NCBI RefSeq assembly: GCF_001267885.1
Contig: NZ_CP012382.1
Location: 620,001-684,000 of the forward strand
DNA length: 64,000 nucleotides
Direction: 5' to 3'
From: Streptomyces ambofaciens ATCC 23877
Lineage (GTDB): Bacteria; Actinomycetota; Actinomycetes; Streptomycetales; Streptomycetaceae
Shown here: one piece after another, positions 1 to 7,912 of the stretch
Layout of the letters: every line of letters starts with the position of its first letter
How positions within the stretch are numbered: the first letter of the stretch is position 1
Made by a program: the position numbers and the translations under genes
The notes under the pieces: generated by a model
Seen by the model: only the letters and a program-made list of their open reading frames with translations
Told to the model about the DNA's origin: nothing
The model's database searches: none

Positions 1-16
1 GGGCCGAGAGTCGGTC

Positions 17-45
17 TTGACTGGTGACCCGCCGCCCTCCATATT
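17..45 (+). promoter_or_regulatory. Promoter of the GH89 gene
   Basis: TTGACT at 17-22 and CATATT at 40-45 are separated by exactly 17 bases, a good housekeeping-type promoter. Transcription would begin near 52, leaving a leader of about 30 bases that includes a GAGGTG ribosome site just before the GTG start at 83. No operator-like palindrome is obvious here. Confidence 0.55.
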
Positions 46-82
46 CACGAACACACCGTCGACAACTCGGACGAGGTGACCA

Positions 83-2305
83 GTGAGAAGCCTCAGACCC
101 TGGGCCGCCCTGTACGCAGCCGTCGCTCTCGTCCTTCTCACCACGGCCCTGGGGCCCCTCCCCTCCCCCACGGCAGCCGCGCCTCCGGGCGAGCCGGCCT
201 TCGCCACCCAGCCCGCCAGGGCGGCGCTCGCCCGGCTGTTGCCGCGCCACGCCTCGCAGTTCACCCTCGTCGCCGTCGACCGCCCGGAGTCCGGCGACTA
301 CTTCGACGTCTCCGGCCGCGCCGGCCGGGTGCGCGTGCGGGGCACCAGCCCCGCCGTGCTCCTCAGCGGCGTCAACTGGTACCTCAAGCACACGGCCGAG
401 GTGGACCTCGGATGGCCCGGCCGGAGCACGGCCCGACTGCCCCGTACCCTGCCCGCCCCCGCCGGCCCCGTGCACAGGCAGGCCACGGTCCCGCACCGCT
501 TCGCACTCAACGACACCGACGACGGCTACTCCGGCGCCTACCGCGACTGGGCCTCCTACGAGAAGCAGATCGACCTGCTCGCCCTGCACGGCGTGAACGA
601 GGTCTTCGTGCAGATGGGGGCCGACGCCGTCTACTACGAGACCCTCCAGGAGTTCGGCTACTCCGAGGACGAGCTCAGGTCCTGGATCCCCGGCCCGGCG
701 CACCAGCCCTGGTGGCTGATGCAGAACATGTCCGGCTTCGGCGGCCCCGTCTCCGAGCGCCTGCTCGAGGATCGCGCGGATCTGGGCCGCCGGATCGCGG
801 ACCGGCTCCGCCAACTCGGCATGACTCCCGTACTGCCCGGCTACTACGGCACCGTGCCGCCGGGTTTCACGGAGCGCAATCCCGTCGGCCCGGTCGTGCC
901 GCAGGGTGACTGGGTCGGATTCGAGCGGCCCGACTGGCTCGACCCGCGCAGCGCGGTGTTCCCGAGGGTGGCCGCCGCGTTCTACCGCCACCAGCGTGAG
1001 CTGTTCGGTACCTCGACGATGTACAAGATGGATCTGCTGCACGAGGGCGGACGGCCCGGGAACGTGCCCGTGAGGGACGCCGCGCAAGCCGTGATGAAGG
1101 CTCTCCAGACCGCCCGCCCCGGCGCCGTATGGACGCTGATCGGCTGGCAGAACAACCCGTCGACGCAGATCATCGACGCCATCGACAAACGCAGGCTGCT
1201 CATCGTCGACGGTCTGTCCGACCGCTACGACGGCCTGGACCGCGAAGCCACCTGGCACGGAGCGCCCTACGCCTTCGGCACGATCCCGAACTTCGGCGGT
1301 CACACCACCATGGGCGCCAACACCGCCGTCTGGGCCGAGCGATTCGACCAGTGGCGCACCAAGGCCGGAAGCGCCCTCGCGGGCATCGCCTACATGCCGG
1401 AGGGCACCGGCGGCAACCCCGTCGCCTACGAGCTCTTCACCGAACTGGCCTGGCGTACGGAGCCCGTGGACCAGCGGAAGTGGTTCGCCGAGTACGCGCA
1501 ACGCCGCTACGGCGGCGCCGACCCGCATGCGGCCTCCGCGTGGGAGCTGCTGCGCAGCGGCCCGTACAGCACACCGTCCGGGACCTGGAGCGAGTCGCAG
1601 GACAGCCTGTTCACCGCCCGGCCCCGGCTCACGGCCACCAACGCGGCGAGCTGGAGTCCCGGCGCGATGAGGTACGACCCGGGCACGGTGCGCCGGGCGC
1701 TGACCGAGCTGGTGCGGGTCGCACCGGCGCTGCGCGCCACCGACGCCTACCGCTTCGACCTGGTCGACGTCGCCCGCCAGGTCCTGGCCAACCGCAGCCG
1801 GACCCTGCTCCCGCAGATCAAGGCCGCCTACGATGCCGAGGACCTGCCCCGCTTCCGGGCACGTGCCGCCGAGTGGAAGAACTGCCTCTCCCTGCTGGAC
1901 CGGCTGCTCGCCACGGACGCCCGCTTCCTCCTCGGCCCGTGGCTGGAGGACGCGAAGTCCTGGGGCCGTACCGAGGCGGAGAGGGCCGCCGCCGAGTTCG
2001 ACGCACGCTCGATCCTCACCACCTGGGGGCACCGCTCCGGCAGCGACGCGGGCGGCCTGCGGGACTACGCCAACCGGGAATGGTCCGGACTGGTCTCCGA
2101 CTTCTACGCGATGCGCTGGACGAAGTACCTCGACTCGCTCGACACCGCCCTGGTGACCGGCAGGCCGCCGGTCGCCATCGACTGGTTCGCGCTGGAGGAC
2201 GACTGGAACCGGCAGCGGGACGGATATCCCGTCCGGCCGTCCGGCGACCCGGTGGCCCTGGCCATCGCGGTGCTCCACGCCGTCCCCGCGTCTTCCTCCT
2301 CCTGA
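83..2305 (+). CDS. Secreted alpha-N-acetylglucosaminidase (GH89)
   Basis: The 740-residue product matches the NAGLU/GH89 family, which removes terminal alpha-linked N-acetylglucosamine from glycans. The N terminus is a signal peptide: arginine near the start, a hydrophobic core, then an Ala-rich cleavage region around residue 32. Family-like segments follow in order: LNDTDDGYSGAYRDW (about residues 143-157), a Trp-rich stretch HQPWWLMQNMSGFGG, DLLHEGG near residue 320 and MPEGTGGNP near 440, the last two probably carrying catalytic acidic residues. Length fits bacterial secreted GH89 enzymes without extra binding modules. The GTG start at 83 is chosen for its GAGGTG site. It probably acts outside the cell on host or microbial glycans, in keeping with the other secreted hydrolases here. 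A promoter lies directly upstream and the next gene has its own ribosome site 120 bases later. Confidence 0.88.
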   Translation: MRSLRPWAALYAAVALVLLTTALGPLPSPTAAAPPGEPAFATQPARAALARLLPRHASQFTLVAVDRPESGDYFDVSGRAGRVRVRGTSPAVLLSGVNWYLKHTAEVDLGWPGRSTARLPRTLPAPAGPVHRQATVPHRFALNDTDDGYSGAYRDWASYEKQIDLLALHGVNEVFVQMGADAVYYETLQEFGYSEDELRSWIPGPAHQPWWLMQNMSGFGGPVSERLLEDRADLGRRIADRLRQLGMTPVLPGYYGTVPPGFTERNPVGPVVPQGDWVGFERPDWLDPRSAVFPRVAAAFYRHQRELFGTSTMYKMDLLHEGGRPGNVPVRDAAQAVMKALQTARPGAVWTLIGWQNNPSTQIIDAIDKRRLLIVDGLSDRYDGLDREATWHGAPYAFGTIPNFGGHTTMGANTAVWAERFDQWRTKAGSALAGIAYMPEGTGGNPVAYELFTELAWRTEPVDQRKWFAEYAQRRYGGADPHAASAWELLRSGPYSTPSGTWSESQDSLFTARPRLTATNAASWSPGAMRYDPGTVRRALTELVRVAPALRATDAYRFDLVDVARQVLANRSRTLLPQIKAAYDAEDLPRFRARAAEWKNCLSLLDRLLATDARFLLGPWLEDAKSWGRTEAERAAAEFDARSILTTWGHRSGSDAGGLRDYANREWSGLVSDFYAMRWTKYLDSLDTALVTGRPPVAIDWFALEDDWNRQRDGYPVRPSGDPVALAIAVLHAVPASSSS

Positions 2306-2425
2306 CCGGACAGGCTGGCCGGACAGGGGCCGGTGGCGACCCGTTCCGGGACACCACCGGCTGCCGGCCGCCTTTCCCCGCTCCACTCCGCTCCACCGAC
2401 TGGTCGCACGACACGGGAGGCTGCA

Positions 2426-3289
2426 GTGAGACAGGTGGGCAACAGACGTACGGGTCTCGTGGTGGCGGTGCTGGGCGGTCTGGCCCTGGCACTGACCTCG
2501 ACGACCGTCCACGCCGACGAACACACCACCCCCACACCCGACGCCATCGCACACCGCGGCTCCTCGGGCATGGCCCCCGAGAACACCGCCGCCGCCATCG
2601 ACCTCGCCGTCCGACAACGCGCCGACCACGTCGAAATCGACGTCCAACGCACCAAAGACGGCAAACTCATCAACTTCCACGACTGCACCATGGAACGCAC
2701 CACCAACATCGAAGACCGCTACCCCGACCGCCCCCGCTACCGCGTCTCCGACTTCACCTGGAACGAACTACGCACCCTCGACGCCGGATCCTGGTTCCAC
2801 CCCACCTACACCGGCGAACCCCTCATCACCCTCGACGACGTCATCACCCGCATCAACCACACCCGCACCGGACTCCTCGCCGAACTCAGCCCCTGCACCC
2901 ACCACACCACCATCGCCACCGACCTCGCCAACCACCTCAAAACCAAACCCCGCTACCTCCAACGCGCCCTCACCCGCAACCAACTCGCCGTCCAGTCCTT
3001 CCACACCGACGACGCCCACACCTTCCGCACCCAACTCCCCGACATCCCCATCGGCATCCTCAACGCCCAACGCCCCACCGACACCGAACTCCTCCAGCTC
3101 AGCCAATGGGCCGACCAGATCAACCCCCAGCACACCGTCACCGACCAGACCCTCGTCGACCGCATCCACCAACTCGGCATGCACATCAACGTCTGGACCG
3201 TCGACGAACCCGGCGCCATCCGCAAAATGACCACCCTCGGCGTCGACGGCATCATCACCGACTACCCCCAGACCCTCACCCAGCACTGA
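2426..3289 (+). CDS. Secreted glycerophosphodiester phosphodiesterase, copy 1
   Basis: A 287-residue GDPD-family protein that would hydrolyse glycerophosphodiesters (or teichoic-acid-like polymers) to glycerol-3-phosphate. The signal peptide covers about residues 1-30, ending near VHADEH. The mature part opens with AHRGSSGMAPENTAAA, then EIDVQ and FHD, which are the family's His-Arg, metal-binding Glu/Asp and second catalytic His. The GTG start at 2426 follows GGGAGG and gives exactly the same length as the second copy at 24323-25186; an in-frame start farther upstream adds an implausible tail. From about codon 33 the codons shift to AAA, GAA and CAA instead of the AAG, GAG and CAG normal for the neighbours, giving a C-rich, G-poor sense strand. 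That suggests the mature domain was acquired and joined to a native-looking signal peptide. Confidence 0.9.
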   Translation: MRQVGNRRTGLVVAVLGGLALALTSTTVHADEHTTPTPDAIAHRGSSGMAPENTAAAIDLAVRQRADHVEIDVQRTKDGKLINFHDCTMERTTNIEDRYPDRPRYRVSDFTWNELRTLDAGSWFHPTYTGEPLITLDDVITRINHTRTGLLAELSPCTHHTTIATDLANHLKTKPRYLQRALTRNQLAVQSFHTDDAHTFRTQLPDIPIGILNAQRPTDTELLQLSQWADQINPQHTVTDQTLVDRIHQLGMHINVWTVDEPGAIRKMTTLGVDGIITDYPQTLTQH

Positions 3290-3292
3290 ACC
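2457..3292 (+). repeat. Direct repeat, GDPD copy 1 (about 836 bp)
   Basis: This stretch recurs at 24354-25189 with, by eye, only two substitutions: a silent GCC/GCA change and one Arg/His change. It begins just inside the signal-peptide codons and stops three bases after the stop codon, so it tracks the coding sequence and not a mobile element. No terminal inverted repeats or target-site duplications are visible. Confidence 0.92.
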
Positions 3293-3418
3293 GAGCCCTC
3301 CCCGCTCTCCTCTCTCCGCCGCCCTCGTGCGCTCCCTCGCCGCGGATCCGGGTCCGGTCCGCGGGGTTGCCCGAAGCATGCGCGGGTACCCCGCCGATCT
3401 TCGAGAGAGAGGAGAGCC

Positions 3419-4717
3419 ATGTCCGACGAACACGTGAGGAACGTCTTCGTGGTCGGTCTCGACGAGGCCAACCTTCCGACGCTGAAGGCCGTGCCGGGCG
3501 CCGATTCCCTGCGCTTCCACGGTCTTCTGACGGTCGAGGAGCTCCAGGGCGGCGAGGTCTCGCTGCCGGCGGTCATCGAGAAGGCGCAGAAGGTACTGGA
3601 CGCCTTCGACGGAAGCATCGACGCGATCGTCGGCTACTGGGACTTCCCGGTCAGCACGCTGGTGCCGATCCTCGGAGCGCGCTACGGCACCCGCACCACG
3701 AGCCTGGAGTCCGTGGTCAAGTGCGAGCACAAGTACTGGAGCAGGCTCGAGCAGCAGAAGGTCACCGACCGGCACCCGCGCTTCGGCCGGGTCGACCTGG
3801 AGGCGGACCCGCCGCGTCCGCCGGACGGCATGCGGTTCCCGATGTGGCTCAAGCCCGCCCTGTCCTACTCCTCGGAGCTCGCCTTCGGGGTCGACGACCA
3901 GGAGAAGTTCCGCGCGGCCGTCGCCGAGATACGCGAAGGCGTCTCCCGCATCGGCCGGCCGTTCGAGCACATCCTCGACCAGGTCGACCTCCCGGCGGAG
4001 ATGGACGGGGTCGGCGGCCAGGTGTGTCTCGCCGAGGAGTCGCTGAAGGGCGTCCAGGTCGCCGTGGAGGGCTACGTCCACCAGGGCGAGGTGACCGTGT
4101 ACGGCACGCTGGACAGCATCGACTACCCGAACTCGCCGTGCTTCCTGCGCCACCAGTACCCCTCCATGCTGCCCCCGCAGGTCATCGCCCGGCTGCACGA
4201 CGTCACCGAGCGGGTGATGCGGCAGATCGGCTTCGAATCCGCGACGTTCAGCGTGGAGTACTTCTACGATCCGGGAAGCCAGGACATCAGCCTGCTGGAG
4301 ATCAACCCGCGTCATTCGCAGTCGCACGCCGAGCTGTTCCAGTACGTGGACGGCGTGCCCAACCACCACTGCATGCTCGCCCTCGCCCTCGGCGAGGACC
4401 CGCGGATGCCGCACCGCCAGGGCCCCTACGCGATGGCGGCGAAGTGGTACTACCGGTGGTTCACGGACGGTGTCGTGCGTCATGTCCCGACCCCCGAGGA
4501 GGTGTCCCGGATCGAGCGGGAGATACCGGGCGTACGGATCGAGGTCCTGCCCGAACGGGGACAGCGGCTCTCCGAACTCTCCCAGCAGGACAGCTACAGC
4601 TACGAACTCGCGCACATCTTCACCGGCGGCGACGACGAGGAGGACCTGCGCAGGAAGTACGACCAGTGCGTCGCCGCCCTGGGCCTCACCTTCGACGAGG
4701 CCCCCGGGACGGCGTGA
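3419..4717 (+). CDS. ATP-grasp superfamily ligase
   Basis: The 432-residue protein has the outline of an ATP-grasp carboxylate ligase, which activates a carboxylate as acyl-phosphate and couples it to an amine. Visible marks are a mid-protein segment FPMWLKPALSYSSE (nucleotide-binding Lys), SVEYFY and then LLEINPRHSQSH, the metal- and phosphate-binding Glu-x-Asn motif near residues 283-294. No biotin, PurK or CarB accessory domain is present, so the substrate cannot be named. The ATG at 3419 follows GAGAGGAGAG. The stop lies 19 bases before the CocE-type hydrolase, so the two are probably one transcript and may form a ligase/hydrolase pair acting on the same amide or ester. It could instead be a peptide ligase of secondary metabolism. 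No signal peptide is seen, so it is cytoplasmic. Confidence 0.72.
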   Translation: MSDEHVRNVFVVGLDEANLPTLKAVPGADSLRFHGLLTVEELQGGEVSLPAVIEKAQKVLDAFDGSIDAIVGYWDFPVSTLVPILGARYGTRTTSLESVVKCEHKYWSRLEQQKVTDRHPRFGRVDLEADPPRPPDGMRFPMWLKPALSYSSELAFGVDDQEKFRAAVAEIREGVSRIGRPFEHILDQVDLPAEMDGVGGQVCLAEESLKGVQVAVEGYVHQGEVTVYGTLDSIDYPNSPCFLRHQYPSMLPPQVIARLHDVTERVMRQIGFESATFSVEYFYDPGSQDISLLEINPRHSQSHAELFQYVDGVPNHHCMLALALGEDPRMPHRQGPYAMAAKWYYRWFTDGVVRHVPTPEEVSRIEREIPGVRIEVLPERGQRLSELSQQDSYSYELAHIFTGGDDEEDLRRKYDQCVAALGLTFDEAPGTA

Positions 4718-4736
4718 GAGCAAGGAGCGGCCGACC

Positions 4737-6782
4737 ATGCGTCATGTGACCAACCTTCCCTTCACGACGAAGGAAGAGGAACACGTCGTCATCCCCATGT
4801 CCGACGGCGTGCGCCTGTCGGCGCGTATCTGGCGCCCGACGTCTTCGGACCAGGAGCCGGTGCCCGCGGTGCTGGAGTACATCCCGTACCGCAAGCGGGA
4901 CCTCACCGCCGTGCGGGACTCCGTCCACCACCCCTACATCGCCGGGCACGGTTACGCCTGCGTCCGCGTCGACCTGCGCGGCACCGGCGAGTCGGAGGGG
5001 GTGCTGCGGGACGAGTACCTCGAACTGGAGCAGAGCGACGCCGAGGAGGTGCTAGCCTGGATCGCCGAACAGCCCTGGTGCGACGGCACCACCGGGATGA
5101 TGGGCCTCTCCTGGGGCGCGTTCGCCGCCCTCCAGGTGGCGGCGCGCCGGCCACCGAGCCTGAAGGCCATCGTCATCGCCTCCTTCACCGACGACCGGCA
5201 CGCCGACGACATGCACTACATGGGCGGAGCCATGCTCTCGGACAACCTGGCCGAGGCGGGCACCATGTTCGCCTATGCCACCTGTCCGCCCGATCCGGCC
5301 GTGGTCGGCGACCGCTGGCGGGACATGTGGCACGAACGTCTGGAGAACTCCCAGCCCTGGGTCCTGGAGTGGTTGCGCCACCAGCGCCGCGACGACTACT
5401 GGCGGCACGCCTCGGTCGCCGAGAACTACCAGGACGTACGCTGCCCGGTACTCGCGTCCAGCGGCTGGGCGGACGGCTACTCCAACGCCGTCACTCGGCT
5501 CCTCGCCCACCTGGACGTGCCCCGCAAGGGCCTCATCGGTCCGTGGTCGCACAAGTTCCCGCACCTCGGCGAGCCCGGTCCCGCCATCGGCTACCTCCAG
5601 GAGGTGGTCCGCTGGTGGGACCACTGGCTCAAGGGCGTGGACAACGGCGTCATGGACGGCCCGATGCTGCAGACGTGGATGCAGGACAGCGTCCCGCCGT
5701 CGACGTCGTACGAGGAGCGGCCGGGCCGCTGGGTGGCCGAACCCTGCTGGCCCTCCCCGCACGTCCATCCGGTCACGCATCCGCTCTCCCGGCACCGGAT
5801 CGGGGCTCCCGACGAGGCGGGCGACCGGTCGGCGGCGAGCGCGCAGGGCGACGCGTCGACCGTGCGGTCCCCCCTGTCCGTCGGGCAGTTCGCGGGGAAG
5901 TGGGCCTCGTACAACGCGCCGCCCGACCTGCCCTACGACCAGCGCGAGGAGGACGGCGGCTCACTCGTCTTCGAGACCGAACCCCTCACCGAGCGGGTGG
6001 AGATCCTCGGTTCGCCGACCGTCGACCTCGACCTGTCGGCCGACGCACCGGTCGCCATGGTGGCCGCACGCCTCTCGGACGTCAGCCCCGACGGAGCGGC
6101 GACCCGGGTCACCTACGGTCTGCTGAACCTCACCCGGCGCGACAGCGCGGAAGAGCCCGAGCCGCTGGAGCCCGGCCGTCGCTACCGCGCCACCGTGCAC
6201 CTCAACGGAGTGGCGCAGAGTTTCCCGCCGGGCCACCGCATCCGGCTCTCGCTGTCCACGTCGTACTGGCCGCTCGCCTGGCCGCCGCCCAAGCCGGCGA
6301 TGCTCAGCGTGTACGACCACTCGAGCACACTGACCCTCCCGGTGCGCCCCCCGGAGCGGGCCGACGACACGCAGGCCACGCCGTTCGGCGACCCGGAGGG
6401 CACCTCCCCCGTCGCCACCACCACGCTGACGCCTCCGGAGGAACGCTGGGACGTCAAACGCGACCTGGTCGGCTACAACGCCGAACTGGAGACGGTGAAG
6501 GACCGGGGCACGGTCCGCTTCGAGGAGATCGGCCTGGACGTCGGCCGCCGCGCCTACGAACGCTATGCCTCCGTCGCCGACGACTTCACGTCCGTCAGCG
6601 GCGAGTCCACCTGGACCATGAGCTTCCGGCGCGACGAGTGGGACGTGCGCGTGGTCACGCACACCCGCCTCACCTGTGACGAGAGCAGCTTCTTCGTCGA
6701 CGCCACGCTGGACGGCTACGACGGCGGTCGCCGGGTGTTCTCCCACACGTGGAACGAGACGGTGCCACGCGATCTCCTCTGA
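4737..6782 (+). CDS. CocE/NonD-family (S15-like) alpha/beta hydrolase
   Basis: A 681-residue member of the CocE / X-Pro dipeptidyl-peptidase family, which cleaves acyl esters or amides. The nucleophile elbow is GLSWG with Ser125. The other triad members are probably Asp246 (SGWADGYSN) and His272 (GPWSHKF), each in the family's usual setting. The C-terminal third after about residue 400 is the beta-rich jelly-roll typical of CocE, followed by an unusually long extension from about residue 560 (GTVRFEEIGLDVG onward); the total is longer than the roughly 570 residues of classical CocE. There is no signal peptide, so it is intracellular. The ATG at 4737 has AAGGAG nine bases upstream. It follows the ATP-grasp gene closely and likely shares its promoter. 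Confidence 0.85.
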   Translation: MRHVTNLPFTTKEEEHVVIPMSDGVRLSARIWRPTSSDQEPVPAVLEYIPYRKRDLTAVRDSVHHPYIAGHGYACVRVDLRGTGESEGVLRDEYLELEQSDAEEVLAWIAEQPWCDGTTGMMGLSWGAFAALQVAARRPPSLKAIVIASFTDDRHADDMHYMGGAMLSDNLAEAGTMFAYATCPPDPAVVGDRWRDMWHERLENSQPWVLEWLRHQRRDDYWRHASVAENYQDVRCPVLASSGWADGYSNAVTRLLAHLDVPRKGLIGPWSHKFPHLGEPGPAIGYLQEVVRWWDHWLKGVDNGVMDGPMLQTWMQDSVPPSTSYEERPGRWVAEPCWPSPHVHPVTHPLSRHRIGAPDEAGDRSAASAQGDASTVRSPLSVGQFAGKWASYNAPPDLPYDQREEDGGSLVFETEPLTERVEILGSPTVDLDLSADAPVAMVAARLSDVSPDGAATRVTYGLLNLTRRDSAEEPEPLEPGRRYRATVHLNGVAQSFPPGHRIRLSLSTSYWPLAWPPPKPAMLSVYDHSSTLTLPVRPPERADDTQATPFGDPEGTSPVATTTLTPPEERWDVKRDLVGYNAELETVKDRGTVRFEEIGLDVGRRAYERYASVADDFTSVSGESTWTMSFRRDEWDVRVVTHTRLTCDESSFFVDATLDGYDGGRRVFSHTWNETVPRDLL

Positions 6783-6806
6783 GGCGCCGGGGCGCGGTTC
6801 GCGGCG

Positions 6807-7334
6807 GTGGTGTGGAATGGCCGGGTGAACTTCCCTGCCTCCGGCGCCGAGCGACCCGAGCGCGCCCGTCCCGCCTCCCACAGTCTCACCGGTGTGGGCC
6901 TCGCCGTCCTCGATCCCGCCGGCCGCGTCCTGCTCGGCCTCGGCCACGACGGCCGCTGGGAACTCCCGGGCGGCAAGGTCGACACCGGAGAGGACTTCGA
7001 AGCGGCCGCCGCCCGTGAGCTGTGGGAGGAGACCGGCCTCACGGTGCCCGCGGCGGAGGTGAGGGTCCTGGCGGTGCTCGTCGACGGCCTGAACGGACTG
7101 ACCCGTGTGACGGCCGCGGCCGTCACCGAGCGGGCGACGGGTACGCCCCGGGTCACCGAGCCGGACAAGATCGCGCGCTGGGACTGGTTCGCCCGGCCCG
7201 CGGTGCCCGCGGCGCTCTTCCCTCCGTCCGCCTCGGTCCTGGACTGTCTGTGGCCCGAAGCGGTACGGCGAGGAGCCGCCGCGGTACGGCACTACCGGGT
7301 GCTCGGCGACCCGTCCGCCCGGCCCGGTCGATGA
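6807..7334 (+). CDS. Nudix hydrolase
   Basis: A 175-residue Nudix-family protein. The complete Nudix box lies at residues 56-78 (G, five residues, E, seven residues, REL, then EETG), providing the metal-binding Glu cluster for hydrolysing a nucleoside diphosphate linked to another group. The substrate cannot be told from sequence; a sanitising role toward damaged nucleotides or NDP-sugars is typical. The start is uncertain: GTG codons occur at 6807, 6810 and 6825 and none has a strong ribosome site. It starts 24 bases after the hydrolase stop, so it may be the last gene of that transcript. Confidence 0.85.
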   Translation: MVWNGRVNFPASGAERPERARPASHSLTGVGLAVLDPAGRVLLGLGHDGRWELPGGKVDTGEDFEAAAARELWEETGLTVPAAEVRVLAVLVDGLNGLTRVTAAAVTERATGTPRVTEPDKIARWDWFARPAVPAALFPPSASVLDCLWPEAVRRGAAAVRHYRVLGDPSARPGR

Positions 7335-7389
7335 CGGGCTCGGAGCAGGGTTCACCCTGGCGCGGCGGCCGGTGACGAGGGGTCCCGCG

Positions 7390-7441
7390 CGCCGGAGAAG
7401 AATTCCGGCGACGATGTCGAGAACGCGTGGCCGGCTCCGTC
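7390..7441 (+). promoter_or_regulatory. Hairpin followed by predicted ECF42-type promoter
   Basis: A 7-bp-arm hairpin (CGCCGGA / TCCGGCG, 7390-7410) may end the Nudix transcript. TGTCGA at 7415-7420 and CGTC at 7438-7441, 17 bases apart, match the TGTCGA / CG(A/T)C promoter reported for ECF42 sigma factors as I recall it. This predicts that the DGPF and sigma genes are transcribed by their own sigma factor. Confidence 0.55.
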
Positions 7442-7492
7442 CCCGGGGTGAACGCGACCACAATGGGCCGCACAGCACCGAGGAGAGTCACC

Positions 7493-7912
7493 ATGGCCAA
7501 GTACCTGATGCTCAAGCACTACCGGGGCGCCCCGGCCGCGGCCAACGACGTCCCCATGGACCGGTGGACGCCGGAGGAGATCTCGGCCCACATCCAGTAC
7601 ATGAACGACTTCGCGGCCCGGCTGGAGAAGACCGGCGAGTTCGTCGACGGGCAGGCGCTCGCCCCCGAGGGAACGTGGGTCCGCTACGACGGCGAGGGCC
7701 GGCCGCCGGTCACCGACGGCCCCTTCGCCGAGACGAAGGACCTCATCGCCGGGTGGATGGTGATCGACGTCGACAGCTACGAGCGCGCCGTGGAACTGGC
7801 CGGGGAACTGTCGGCGGCCCCCGGGGCCGGTGGGAAGCCGATCCACGAGTGGCTCGAACTGCGCCCGTTCCTGGCGGCGCCGCCCACCATCCCGGAATGC
7901 CCGCACGGATGA
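7493..7912 (+). CDS. YCII/DGPF-domain protein
   Basis: A 139-residue YCII-related protein carrying the TDGPFAETKD motif (about residues 75-84) that names the DGPF family. Such proteins are small dimeric ferredoxin-fold proteins, possibly enzymes with a conserved His/Asp, and are the usual partners and targets of ECF42 sigma factors. The ATG at 7493 follows GAGGAGAG; an earlier in-frame start at 7427 would lie within the predicted promoter. The stop overlaps the sigma factor start (ATGA), so the two are translationally coupled. The molecular function is unknown. Confidence 0.85.
   Translation: MAKYLMLKHYRGAPAAANDVPMDRWTPEEISAHIQYMNDFAARLEKTGEFVDGQALAPEGTWVRYDGEGRPPVTDGPFAETKDLIAGWMVIDVDSYERAVELAGELSAAPGAGGKPIHEWLELRPFLAAPPTIPECPHG

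Noticed and set aside
2768..4738. Long minus-strand open frame (656 codons) opposite the GDPD and ATP-grasp genes
   Set aside because: It mirrors real plus-strand genes, has Val/Gly-rich low-complexity composition and no domain; high-GC antisense shadow.
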